Shown here: positions 24,387 to 31,254 of the stretch, in pieces
Layout: each line of letters begins with the position of its first letter
How positions within the stretch are numbered: the stretch's first letter is position 1
Assembly (NCBI RefSeq): GCF_900230215.1
Contig: NZ_LT907982.1
Coordinates: 930,001-994,000, forward strand
Source of the DNA: Jatrophihabitans sp. GAS493
Lineage (GTDB): Bacteria; Actinomycetota; Actinomycetes; Mycobacteriales; Jatrophihabitantaceae
Direction: 5' to 3'
DNA: 64,000 nucleotides
Program-made: the position numbers and the translations under genes
Notes under the pieces: model-generated
Told to the model about the DNA's origin: nothing
The model's database searches: none
The model's input: only the letters and a program-made list of their open reading frames with translations

Positions 24387-25211
24387 CTACTGGAGCAGCT
24401 TGAGGATGGACTGCGGCGCGGAGTTGGCCTGAGCCAGCACCGAGGTAGCCGCGGACGTCAGGATCTGGGCCTGGGTCATGGTGGTGACCTCGGTCGCCAG
24501 GTCTGCATCGGTGATGTTCGAGCGCGATGCGGTGACGTTCTGGATGGTGCTCTGCAGGTTGCTCACCGTGTAGTTGAGCTGGTTCTGCGTGGCACCGACA
24601 CCCGCGCGGTCCGTCGACAGGGTCGTCAGAGCGGTCGCGATGGTGGCGAGGGCAGCCTGGGCACCAGAGGTGGTGCTCATGTCGACACCCGAGGTACCGA
24701 GGGTCGTCGAGTCGGTCGCCGACAGCGTGAGGGTGACCTGGTCGGTGGACGCCGAGGTGGCACCAACCTGGAACACCATCGGGCTGTTGGCGCCGTCGAG
24801 CAGCGTCTTGCCGCCGAAAGCGGTGCTGGCGGAGATGCTGTCGAGCTGCGCGTTCAGGGCGACGACCTCGGACTGGATTGCGGCCAGCGAGTTCGTGTCC
24901 TGGGTGCCGTTGGAGGCCTGCACGGCGAGCGTGTTCATGCGCTGCAGGATGGACTGCTGAGTGGCCATGGCGCCATCAGCGATCTGGGCGACGTTGATGC
25001 CGTCGTTGGCGTTGCTGACAGCCTGGGTCAGTCCGTTGATCTGGCTGGTCAGGCCCTGGCTGATGGCCAGGCCGGAAGCGTCGTCGGCTGCCTTGTTGAT
25101 GCGCAGACCGGAGGAGAGCTTCTGGAACGCGTCCTGCAGGTTGGCCTGGTTGGTGCTGAGGCTGCGGTAGGCGTCCATTGCCGCGGTGTTGGTGTTGATA
25201 CGAAGACTCAT
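24387..25211 (-). CDS. fliC: FliC, flagellin
   Basis: A 274-residue flagellin with conserved D0/D1 ends (MSLRINTNTAAMDAYRSL; NANDGINVAQIADGAM; then SNITDADLATEVTTMTQAQIL and SVLAQANSAPQSILKLLQ) and only a short variable middle of about 70 residues. This is the minimal flagellin form. Translation starts at ATG 25211 behind AGGAGGAATAACA. That ribosome site lies in the loop of a hairpin whose 3' arm includes the start codon (25204-25238), resembling the CsrA-controlled hag leader of Bacillus. A sigma-28 promoter lies at 25294-25319. Confidence 0.97.
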   Translation of the reverse strand: MSLRINTNTAAMDAYRSLSTNQANLQDAFQKLSSGLRINKAADDASGLAISQGLTSQINGLTQAVSNANDGINVAQIADGAMATQQSILQRMNTLAVQASNGTQDTNSLAAIQSEVVALNAQLDSISASTAFGGKTLLDGANSPMVFQVGATSASTDQVTLTLSATDSTTLGTSGVDMSTTSGAQAALATIATALTTLSTDRAGVGATQNQLNYTVSNLQSTIQNVTASRSNITDADLATEVTTMTQAQILTSAATSVLAQANSAPQSILKLLQ

Positions 25212-25238
25212 TGTTATTCCTCCTGAATGATTGAGTCT
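25204..25238 (-). promoter_or_regulatory. fliC ribosome-site hairpin
   Basis: AGACTCA (25232-25238 on the minus strand) pairs with TGAGTCT (25204-25210), the latter including the TG of the ATG. The 21-base loop holds CAGGAGGA. CsrA could bind the two GGA triplets. In Bacillus CsrA represses flagellin translation in just this way. Confidence 0.5.
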
Positions 25239-25293
25239 GGTTCGCCCGGGGGGTTGGGCTTTACCGTCCCATCCGTGGGGCGGTACATCTATA

Positions 25294-25319
25294 GCATCGG
25301 CGGCGTCGTTGCAGACTTA
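25294..25319 (-). promoter_or_regulatory. Sigma-28-type promoter of fliC
   Basis: TAAG (minus strand, 25316-25319), 14 bases, GCCGATGC (25294-25301). It fits the sigma-28/sigma-D pattern TAAA-N15-GCCGATAA well and leaves an untranslated leader of about 75 bases. Confidence 0.7.
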
Positions 25320-25346
25320 AGCCGCTGATGAGCTTATTTTTGTTGC

Positions 25347-26258
25347 TCAGCCACTCTGTGCGAGGCCGAACGGGGCACCCTGGACCTCGCCGAGGGCGTT
25401 GGTCATGGCCAACCGGGCCGAGAGGGTGCTGCGGGTGGCGACGGCGGTGGCGTAGGCGGCGCGCTGCGCGGCCTGGCGGGCACTGCCCTCGGCGCGGGCG
25501 TTGGTCTTGCGGGCGGTGGCCAGCTCGTCGTCGGCCGGCTCCATGGCGGTGGACATCCCGTCGCGCAGGATCTTCAGGGCCTCGGCCCGCATCTGCGAGA
25601 CGCGGGACTCGGTGACCCCGAGCTCGGCGGCGATGTCGCTCATCTTGCGCTCGGAGAAGAAGTAGTCCTCGACGACCGTGCGCAGACGCTCCGGGAGCTC
25701 GGCGATCGCGTCGTGCAGGTAGCCGATCTGCTCGCGCTGGACGAGCAGAGCCTCCGGACCGACGGCGGCGTCGGAGAGAAGCTCCGGTCCGCTGTTCGGA
25801 GCGAAGCCCTGCAGGCTGAGTACGGAGGCACGCTGTACGTCGTGGTCGATCGAGTCGACCTCGGCGACGGTGACGCCCATTGCCTGGGCGACCTCCTCCG
25901 GCTTCGGGCTGCGGCCCAGGGTGGAGGCCAGCTGGGCCCGAACGGTGTCGGCCTGGCGGGCCCGGCCACGGACGGAGCGGCTGGCCCAGTCGAGGCCGCG
26001 CAGTTCATCCATCAGCGCGCCGCGGATTCGGATCGCAGCGAAGCGTGCGAAGGGCACGCCGCGCGAGTCATCGAAGTTCTGGGCGCTCACGACGAGGGCG
26101 AAGAGTCCGGCGGACGTCAGCTCGTCACGGCTTACATGGGCAGGGACGCGGCCAAGGGTCTCGCGGACCAGGTGACCGACCAGAGCGAGGTTGGCGGTGA
26201 CCATCGCGTCGACCTCAGTCGCGGACGGACGTGCAAGCGCGGGGGCGTGGGATTCCAC
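25347..26258 (-). CDS. fliA: FliA/WhiG-type flagellar sigma factor (sigma-28)
   Basis: A 303-residue sigma factor. Region 2 is present (LVGHLVRETLGRVPAHVSRDEL, then RFAAIRIRGALMDELRGLDWASRSVR), region 3 follows (STLGRSPKPEEVAQAMGVTVAEVDSI), and region 4 ends in the helix-turn-helix MSDIAAELGVTESRVSQMRAEALKIL. Typical FliA proteins end about there (240 residues). This one has an alanine-rich tail of about 70 residues (from STAMEPADD). The start is a GTG at 26258 behind GGAGG. It should read the TAAG/CAAG...GCCGAT promoters of the cluster. Its long leader is rich in GGA hairpins. Confidence 0.93.
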   Translation of the reverse strand: MESHAPALARPSATEVDAMVTANLALVGHLVRETLGRVPAHVSRDELTSAGLFALVVSAQNFDDSRGVPFARFAAIRIRGALMDELRGLDWASRSVRGRARQADTVRAQLASTLGRSPKPEEVAQAMGVTVAEVDSIDHDVQRASVLSLQGFAPNSGPELLSDAAVGPEALLVQREQIGYLHDAIAELPERLRTVVEDYFFSERKMSDIAAELGVTESRVSQMRAEALKILRDGMSTAMEPADDELATARKTNARAEGSARQAAQRAAYATAVATRSTLSARLAMTNALGEVQGAPFGLAQSG

Positions 26259-26307
26259 GATTCCTCCATTGGGACCAGGCTGGAAGGCGACTCTGCGAGG
26301 CGCCTAT

Positions 26308-26329
26308 TTACTTCCCCAGTTACTTCCCC
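26308..26329 (-). repeat. Direct repeat GGGGAAGTAA x2 in the fliA leader
   Basis: Minus-strand copies of GGGGAAGTAA at 26320-26329 and 26308-26317, spaced by two bases, between the hairpin array and the fliA start. Each carries GGA in a stretch with little pairing, so they could be single-stranded CsrA contacts. Confidence 0.6.
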
Positions 26330-26366
26330 GAGTACTACGTGGAGCTAAGTGGTGCGGTGTGGTGCC

Positions 26367-26428
26367 GACGCTCTTCCCGGAGCGTCATGCGGCTCTCCCG
26401 AGAGCCGCAGCCGCTCTTCCCGAGAGCG
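26367..26428 (-). promoter_or_regulatory. Triple GGA-loop hairpin array in the fliA leader
   Basis: Three consecutive perfect hairpins, given on the minus strand in transcription order: CGCTCT-CGGGA-AGAGCG (26412-26428), TGCGGCTCT-CGGG-AGAGCCGCA (26388-26409), GACGCTC-CGGGAA-GAGCGTC (26367-26386). The loop core CGGGA and the inner stem GCTC/GAGC are kept, while the outer stems differ but still pair. This looks like repeated protein-binding hairpins of the Csr/Rsm kind. They begin about 20 bases after a likely start of transcription and end 109 bases before the fliA GTG. Confidence 0.6.
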
Positions 26429-26457
26429 ACCGTGTCGGTGTTAAGTCGACGTGAGTA

Positions 26458-26485
26458 GCATTAAGGCTGCCGGGTAGCACGTCAA
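26458..26485 (-). promoter_or_regulatory. Likely vegetative promoter of fliA
   Basis: TTGACG (minus strand, 26480-26485), 16 bases, TAATGC (26458-26463). The -35 is excellent and the -10 weak. No sigma-28 box is seen for fliA, so it may be read by the main sigma factor with an activator. Confidence 0.35.
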
Positions 26486-26496
26486 GTTCAACTGAG

Positions 26497-26509
26497 ATGT
26501 AATTTACAT
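26497..26509. promoter_or_regulatory. 13-base palindrome, possible flagellar operator
   Basis: ATGTAA-T-TTACAT, a perfect palindrome 12 bases upstream of the fliA -35 and within the divergent fliA/flgN region. A bound regulator could act on both operons. Confidence 0.35.
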
Positions 26510-26585
26510 GAGCTCGGCGTTTCGTCCGATTCTGAGGCATATGCCCGGCCAAAAACCTTTACAGGACCCGTGAGTAGCTCGATCT

Positions 26586-26615
26586 TTAGGGGTGTCCCTA
26601 CCCCTAATCGGGGTA
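26586..26615. promoter_or_regulatory. Alternating TAGGGGT/ACCCCTA half-sites
   Basis: TTAGGGGT (26586-26593), ACCCCTAA (26600-26607) and CGGGGTA (26609-26615) form two overlapping inverted repeats in the fliA-flgN gap. It could be an operator for a LuxR-type regulator or an RNA hairpin; the strand is unknown. Confidence 0.3.
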
Positions 26616-26764
26616 TCGGCTCACGTCTACTTCACGGCGGCCGACGGGCTGATCGGGTCTCACATCATGCCGATCTCACATCCCGGCCGGCCTACGTCCG
26701 ACGAGGCGTCTCTCCTACTGCTCTATATGCAGTGCGGTCGGCGAATCTAAAGTGCCCAGATCGC

Positions 26765-26791
26765 TAAGATTTGACAGACGTCCGGCGATGG
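26765..26791 (+). promoter_or_regulatory. Sigma-28-type promoter for flgN-flgK-flgL-fliW
   Basis: TAAG (26765-26768), 15 bases, GGCGATGG (26784-26791), which matches five of eight positions of GCCGATAA. It lies 34 bases before the flgN start. Confidence 0.4.
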
Positions 26792-26825
26792 TTCATTTGT
26801 GGGCAATCATCAGCGAGGGAATCTC

Positions 26826-27329
26826 ATGACTAGCAGCGACAACGCGCAGTCCTATTCAGCAGTGAGCAGCATGCTCTGGCGTGAACGCGAACTACTGGAT
26901 CTGCTTCTGTTCAAACTGACCGAGGAGCGACTCATCCTCACAGACGGGGCGACCCGCTGGTTGGCACACGCCAACCGCGAGGTCGAGACCGTCCTCGGCG
27001 AACTGCGCGGTATCGAGGTACTGCGCGCCGCCGAGGTCGACCACCTCGCCGAGGGGCTGGGGCTCCTATCGGCACCGACGCTCTCGTCAATCATCGACGG
27101 GTCGCCGGAGCCGTGGCAGACCCTGCTGGCTGAGCACCGCAGTGCGCTCGCCGGCCTGGTGGCCGAGGTTCGGGCGATCACGGCCGAGAACCACCAGCTG
27201 CTCGCGGCGGGTGCCCGGTCGGTGCGTGAGACTCTGATGAGCCTGCGCGCCGAGGCCGGCACCTACGACGCCCGCGGCGAAGCCGTCACCCGGACCCGTG
27301 GTCCGCTGATCGTGGACGAGCAGGCATGA
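26826..27329 (+). CDS. flgN: FlgN, export chaperone for FlgK and FlgL
   Basis: A 167-residue, almost wholly helical protein. The N-terminal helix SSMLWRERELLDLLLFKLTEERLIL and the C-terminal helix RSVRETLMSLRAEAGTYDARG match the FlgN family. The start chosen is ATG 26826 behind GAGGGA. It overlaps flgK by four bases, which matches its job of escorting the hook-filament junction proteins. Confidence 0.9.
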   Translation: MTSSDNAQSYSAVSSMLWRERELLDLLLFKLTEERLILTDGATRWLAHANREVETVLGELRGIEVLRAAEVDHLAEGLGLLSAPTLSSIIDGSPEPWQTLLAEHRSALAGLVAEVRAITAENHQLLAAGARSVRETLMSLRAEAGTYDARGEAVTRTRGPLIVDEQA

Positions 27330-28699
27330 CCGGCTTCGGGAGCCTGGTGCGGGCCAACAACGCACTCGGCGCGGCCAGCTACGGCCTCGACGTCACCGGA
27401 CAGAACATCAGCAACGCCAACACCACCGGCTACACGCGCCAGCGCGCCGATCAGGTCTCGGTTGGACCGGTCAGCAACGTACCTTCTATATACGTATCGC
27501 GGCAGAGGGGTGACCAGGGCGTGGCGATCAGCGGCACCTCACGGTTGAACGACCCTGTCATCGATGCCCGCGACCGCCTGGAGAACTCCCGGTCGAGCTA
27601 CCTCGCGACCGCGGCCTCCACGGCCTCGGCCATCGAGACCGCCTTCCCGGAGCCGACCACCTCCGGCCTCTCGGCCCAGCTCGACACCTACTTCCAGTCC
27701 TGGTCGGCGCTGGCGAACCAGCCGAACGCCAGTGGCACCGCCTCCACCGCTCTGCGCCAGGCCGTCCTCTCGGCCGGAACCGCGGTGACCACGTCCCTGA
27801 ACACGGCCGCCCAGAACCTGGCCGACACCTCGGCCACGCTCACCTCGCAGCTCTCCTCCACGGTGACGGCGGCGCAGAACTCGGCCACCCAGCTCGGGCA
27901 GCTCAACGCGGCGATCAAGGTCGCCTCGAGCACCGGGCAGAACACCAACGCGCTGGCCGATCAGCGGGACATGATCCTGGCCGACCTGGCCAAGTCGGTG
28001 GGTGGCACGGCCACCATCAACTCCGACGGCACGGCGGATGTCACCGTCGGCGGACAGGCCCTGGTCACCGGCAACACGGTGAGCACGCTGGCCATCGACC
28101 CGACCTCGCAGGTCACGGTAAACGGCACCGTCGCCACCATGACGACCGGTGCCGCCGGCGCCCTCGTCACCGGCATCACGGTCACCGTCCCGGCGTACCA
28201 GGCGAAACTCGACAACGTCGCGGCGACACTGGCGAGCACGGTCAACGCCGCGCACCAGGCCGGCTACGACGCCAACGGAGTCGCCGGTGGCGCCTTCTTC
28301 TCCGGCACCACCGCCGCCACCATCGGCGTCGCCATCACCGATCCGGCCGAACTCGCAGCCAGCGCCAGCGCCAGCGCGACCGGTAACAATGACGGCACAC
28401 AGGCCACCACGATCGCGAACCTGGCCACCCAGCCGGGCAGTGCCAGCACCACCTACGTGAACCTGGTCGGCGACGTCGGCTCGATGAGCGCCCTGGCGAC
28501 CCAGCAGCAGACCATCCAGGACTCGGTGACCACCAACATCGACGCCACCCGGCAGTCCAACTCGGGCGTCAACTACGACGAAGAGGTCACCAACCTCCTC
28601 ATGTACCAGCGCTCCTACCAGGCGGCGTCGCGAGTACTCACCACAGTCGACGACATGCTCGACACTCTGATCAACCGGACTGGAAAGGTCGGGTTATGA
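27326..28699 (+). CDS. flgK: FlgK, hook-filament junction protein 1
   Basis: A 457-residue axial protein with the rod/hook N-terminal signature (ALGAASYGLDVTGQNISNANTTGYTRQRAD) and the FlgK C-terminus (GVNYDEEVTNLLMYQRSYQAASRVLTTVDDMLDTLIN in outline). The middle helices ISGTSRLNDPVIDARDRLENSRSSY fit the family. It is slightly shorter than enteric FlgK (547). It overlaps flgN and flgL by four bases each. Confidence 0.95.
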   Translation: MTGFGSLVRANNALGAASYGLDVTGQNISNANTTGYTRQRADQVSVGPVSNVPSIYVSRQRGDQGVAISGTSRLNDPVIDARDRLENSRSSYLATAASTASAIETAFPEPTTSGLSAQLDTYFQSWSALANQPNASGTASTALRQAVLSAGTAVTTSLNTAAQNLADTSATLTSQLSSTVTAAQNSATQLGQLNAAIKVASSTGQNTNALADQRDMILADLAKSVGGTATINSDGTADVTVGGQALVTGNTVSTLAIDPTSQVTVNGTVATMTTGAAGALVTGITVTVPAYQAKLDNVAATLASTVNAAHQAGYDANGVAGGAFFSGTTAATIGVAITDPAELAASASASATGNNDGTQATTIANLATQPGSASTTYVNLVGDVGSMSALATQQQTIQDSVTTNIDATRQSNSGVNYDEEVTNLLMYQRSYQAASRVLTTVDDMLDTLINRTGKVGL

Positions 28700-29583
28700 C
28701 CGCGCTACGTATCACCGCCGGCTCCACGCAGTACGCCTCGATCCAACGGGTGCAGGCGGCCGCTCAGCGGCTGGCCGAGCAGCAGGCGAAGCTCTCTTCG
28801 GGGCAGCAGATCACCAAGCCCTCGGACAACCCGGGTGGCGCCATCAGCGCGCTCTCGCTGCAGGGGCAGATCTCGCGGAACACGCAGTACACCGCGAACG
28901 CCAACGACGCGATCGGCTTCCTGACCACCGCCGACTCCGCTTACTCCAGCATCGTCACGCAGGTCCAGAAGGCCCACGACCTGGTGCTGCAGGGCATGAG
29001 CACCGGCGGCAGCACTCCGGCCTCGGCCGGAGCCATCGCCCAGCAGATCGATTCGCTGCGCAGCGGCCTGCTGGCGGTCGCGAATACGACCTACAACGGC
29101 GCGCTGGTCTTCGGCGGCACCAGCTCCGGCACGGTGGCCTACGACAGCAGCGGCACCTACCAGGGTGACAACGGCGCGGTAACCCGCACCATCGGCCCCG
29201 GTAACACGGTGACGATCAACCAGACCGGTACCTCGGTCTTCGGCGCCAACGGCAGCAACATCTTCGATACGCTCACCGCGATCTCGACGGCGCTGACCAC
29301 CAACCCGTCCAGTCTCGGCACGCAGCTCACCGCGCTGACCAATCAGCTCAACAGCCTCAGTGCGAGCCAGGCCAGCGAGGGTGCCACCTACAACCAGGTG
29401 CAGACCGCGCTGACGGTGGCCGATACCGCGGCCACCCAGCTGAAGGTCAATCTCGCCGATGTCTCCGAGATCGACTTCCCGCAGACGGTGATCGACGTGA
29501 CGTCGGCCAACACCGCCTACCAAGCGGCCCTGCAGACCACCGCTACGATCTCGCAGCGCTCCCTCCTGGACTTCATCCAGTGA
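28696..29583 (+). CDS. flgL: FlgL, hook-filament junction protein 3
   Basis: A 295-residue flagellin-like junction protein. RVQAAAQRLAEQQAKLSSGQQITKPSDNPGG is the N-terminal flagellin-type signature, and the C-terminal helix reads TVIDVTSANTAYQAALQTTATISQRSLLDF. It overlaps flgK by four bases and fliW by four. Confidence 0.95.
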   Translation: MTALRITAGSTQYASIQRVQAAAQRLAEQQAKLSSGQQITKPSDNPGGAISALSLQGQISRNTQYTANANDAIGFLTTADSAYSSIVTQVQKAHDLVLQGMSTGGSTPASAGAIAQQIDSLRSGLLAVANTTYNGALVFGGTSSGTVAYDSSGTYQGDNGAVTRTIGPGNTVTINQTGTSVFGANGSNIFDTLTAISTALTTNPSSLGTQLTALTNQLNSLSASQASEGATYNQVQTALTVADTAATQLKVNLADVSEIDFPQTVIDVTSANTAYQAALQTTATISQRSLLDFIQ

Positions 29584-30026
29584 GCGCGGCGATGAGTCAC
29601 GAGGTCAGCCACGGCGACCCGGCCGACTTCACCGGATCGGCCAGTGCGCTGACCCTGGTCGAGTTCGCCGAGCCGATCGCCGGCTTTCCGAACGAGCAGA
29701 TCTACACGCTGAGCACCATCGACGACGCAGGTGCGTTCTTCTCGCTGCGGGCCGCGGCCTCGCCGGAACTGCGGTTCATCCTGACGCCGCCGGCTCTCTT
29801 CTTCCCGCAGTACGCCCCGAAACTCGACGAAACGCTGCTGTCGACCATCGGCGCGCCCGACGAATCGGACGTTCTGCTCTTCGCGATTCTGACCGTTCAG
29901 AAGAGCATTTCCGACGCCACAGCGAACCTCCGGGCCCCCATCGCACTCTGCCGGAGTACCGGTCGAGCTGTGCAAGTTGTGCTCGATGACGAGAGTTTGT
30001 CGTTCCGAGAGGCCATCGACCGGTAA
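29580..30026 (+). CDS. fliW: FliW, CsrA antagonist and flagellin sensor
   Basis: A 148-residue protein of the FliW family (LTLVEFAEPIAGFPNEQIYTL, then FFPQYAPKLDETLL, then LLFAILTVQ and ANLRAPIALC). FliW binds free flagellin; when flagellin is exported, FliW is released and inhibits CsrA. The start is a GTG overlapping the flgL stop by four bases. Its direct neighbour is csrA, the same pairing as in Bacillus and Campylobacter, so the flagellin-FliW-CsrA partner switch is probably intact here. Confidence 0.92.
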   Translation: MSAAMSHEVSHGDPADFTGSASALTLVEFAEPIAGFPNEQIYTLSTIDDAGAFFSLRAAASPELRFILTPPALFFPQYAPKLDETLLSTIGAPDESDVLLFAILTVQKSISDATANLRAPIALCRSTGRAVQVVLDDESLSFREAIDR

Positions 30027-30049
30027 TCTGAACCTTCCGAACCATTATC

Positions 30050-30063
30050 GGGAGGATTCCCCG
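30050..30063 (+). promoter_or_regulatory. csrA ribosome-site hairpin with GGAU loop
   Basis: CGGGA-GGAT-TCCCG: a five-base-pair stem whose loop is GGAU. It contains the Shine-Dalgarno GGGAGGA and pairs with the G of the GTG start. A GGA loop over the ribosome site of csrA is the expected form for CsrA autorepression. Confidence 0.5.
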
Positions 30064-30299
30064 TGCTGATACTTACCCGCCGCTCCGGTGAGAGCGTGAT
30101 GGTTGGGGATGACATTGTCATCACGATCTTCGAGGTACGCGGCGATGCGGTACGCATCGGAATTCAGGCACCGCGCTCGGTAGCAGTGCATCGTGAAGAG
30201 GTCTACCTCGAGCTACAGGCGGCCAATCAGTCCGCCGCATCCCCCGACGACGACGTGATCGACGCGCTGCGACTCAACGAACGCCGGCCGCCGGCCTGA
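30063..30299 (+). CDS. csrA: CsrA, global RNA-binding translational regulator
   Basis: A 78-residue CsrA with the RNA-binding first strand [18 protein letters not shown] and the opposite face [19 protein letters not shown], containing the key Arg of the GGA pocket. A 20-residue C-terminal extension is present, as in other Gram-positive CsrA proteins that bind FliW. The start is a GTG 36 bases after fliW, held in a small GGA hairpin. Likely targets in this window are the leaders of fliC, flgB, flbD and fliA and its own. Confidence 0.95.
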   Translation: MLILTRRSGESVMVGDDIVITIFEVRGDAVRIGIQAPRSVAVHREEVYLELQAANQSAASPDDDVIDALRLNERRPPA

Positions 30300-30337
30300 G
30301 ACGCTAGTTCGCTCGGCTCGCTTCTGGCTGGGCCGGC

Positions 30338-30814
30338 TTAGCTGGCGACGCTGGCCTCGGGGTCAGTGAATCCGGCGATTACGGTGTCACCGATCTCCTC
30401 CAGCGCGGCCAGCTGAGCCGGGCTCAGCCGGTCGATGACGTAAGCGCGTACCGCCTCGACGTGCTTCGGAGCGGCCTCGCCCAGCGCGGACAGCCCCTGT
30501 GGTGTCAGTTGGGCGACCTGGCCCCGGCGGTCGGTCTCACAGTCCACCCGGTCGACCCAGCCCCGCTCCTGCAGCCGGGCCACCGCGTGCGAGAGGCGAC
30601 TGCGCGAGGAGCGGGTGACGTCGGCCAGTTCGCTCATCCGCATCGACTGATCCGGTGCCTCAGACAGCCTGACCAGAATGACGTAGTAGGCGTGCGGGAT
30701 GCCGGCGTCCTGTTGCATATCCCGATCCAGGGCGTCGAACAGCAGAGTCGCCGACTCGACGTAGGCACGCCACGCCCGCTGCTCCGGCGGCGTCAGCCAG
30801 CGGTTTTCGTCCAT
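30338..30814 (-). CDS. MarR-family transcriptional regulator
   Basis: A 158-residue winged-helix repressor: PHAYYVILVRLSEAPDQSMRMSELADVTRSSRSRLSHAVARLQERGWVDRVDCETDRRGQVAQLTPQG in outline, the classic MarR DNA-binding domain with the DRR wing. The N-terminal helix holds WLTPPEQRAWRAYVESATLL. No adjacent transport or enzyme gene indicates its ligand. A perfect 12-base palindrome lies 28 bases upstream, pointing to autoregulation. Confidence 0.9.
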   Translation of the reverse strand: MDENRWLTPPEQRAWRAYVESATLLFDALDRDMQQDAGIPHAYYVILVRLSEAPDQSMRMSELADVTRSSRSRLSHAVARLQERGWVDRVDCETDRRGQVAQLTPQGLSALGEAAPKHVEAVRAYVIDRLSPAQLAALEEIGDTVIAGFTDPEASVAS

Positions 30815-30841
30815 TTAAGTGAACAATGCCCCTTATGTTGA

Positions 30842-30853
30842 TTGCGTACGCAA
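30842..30853. promoter_or_regulatory. Perfect palindrome, probable MarR operator
   Basis: TTGCGTACGCAA, a perfect 12-base palindrome starting 28 bases upstream of the marR-type gene start. MarR proteins bind such short inverted repeats. The rest of the gap up to 31030 shows no gene. Confidence 0.5.
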
Positions 30854-31029
30854 CTAGAATGATGTTAAACCGGCCCCTAAGCCTAAACCGGAACCGGCTC
30901 AGAACCCGGTTACCTCGACTTCCAAACCAAATGGTATGTAGAAAGTTCCTACTTACCGGCGTACGATTCTCTTTGCGTTGGGGGGCTTGCCCTGTGGTTC
31001 ACGCATTAGGGCGCGCCGTGCCGGATTGT

Positions 31030-31146
31030 GAAACACGGCAGAAGTAACCTCCCCCCGTGTAATGATCTATAGACGCGTACCTGCGGGTCGCCCATAAGCT
31101 GCCGCCCCCATCGACCCCCCCGCGATGGGGGCGGCCCCCTTTTCCG
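31030..31146 (+). ncRNA. Candidate 6C-type small RNA
   Basis: The first stem ACACGG/CCGTGT (31033-31060) has a loop running into six Cs. A linker of about 40 bases follows, then a 13-base-pair stem GCCGCCCCCATCG/CGATGGGGGCGGC (31101-31135) with loop A-CCCCCCC-G, ending in a short T-run. Two hairpins whose loops carry six or more Cs define the actinobacterial 6C RNA motif. The 5' end is a guess. A plain terminator for an unseen transcript is the alternative. Confidence 0.5.
31101..31143 (+). terminator. Strong terminator hairpin
   Basis: A 13-base-pair perfect stem with a C-rich loop followed by CCCCTTTT. It ends the candidate 6C RNA and insulates serA from upstream transcription. Confidence 0.7.
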
Positions 31147-31254
31147 GCCGCCTTTCCGGCCCCCCTCCGGGCGGCGGCTATTCGGTCGAGTCAGCCAGCG
31201 GCGGCACCTAGACTGGGGTGGCCCGATCCGCCTCCCACCTCTGAAGGACGTCGC

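Noticed and set aside
30826-31047. A 73-codon plus-strand frame upstream of the 6C candidate
   Set aside because: No ribosome site or protein-like pattern, and it runs across the MarR operator and the first RNA stem.
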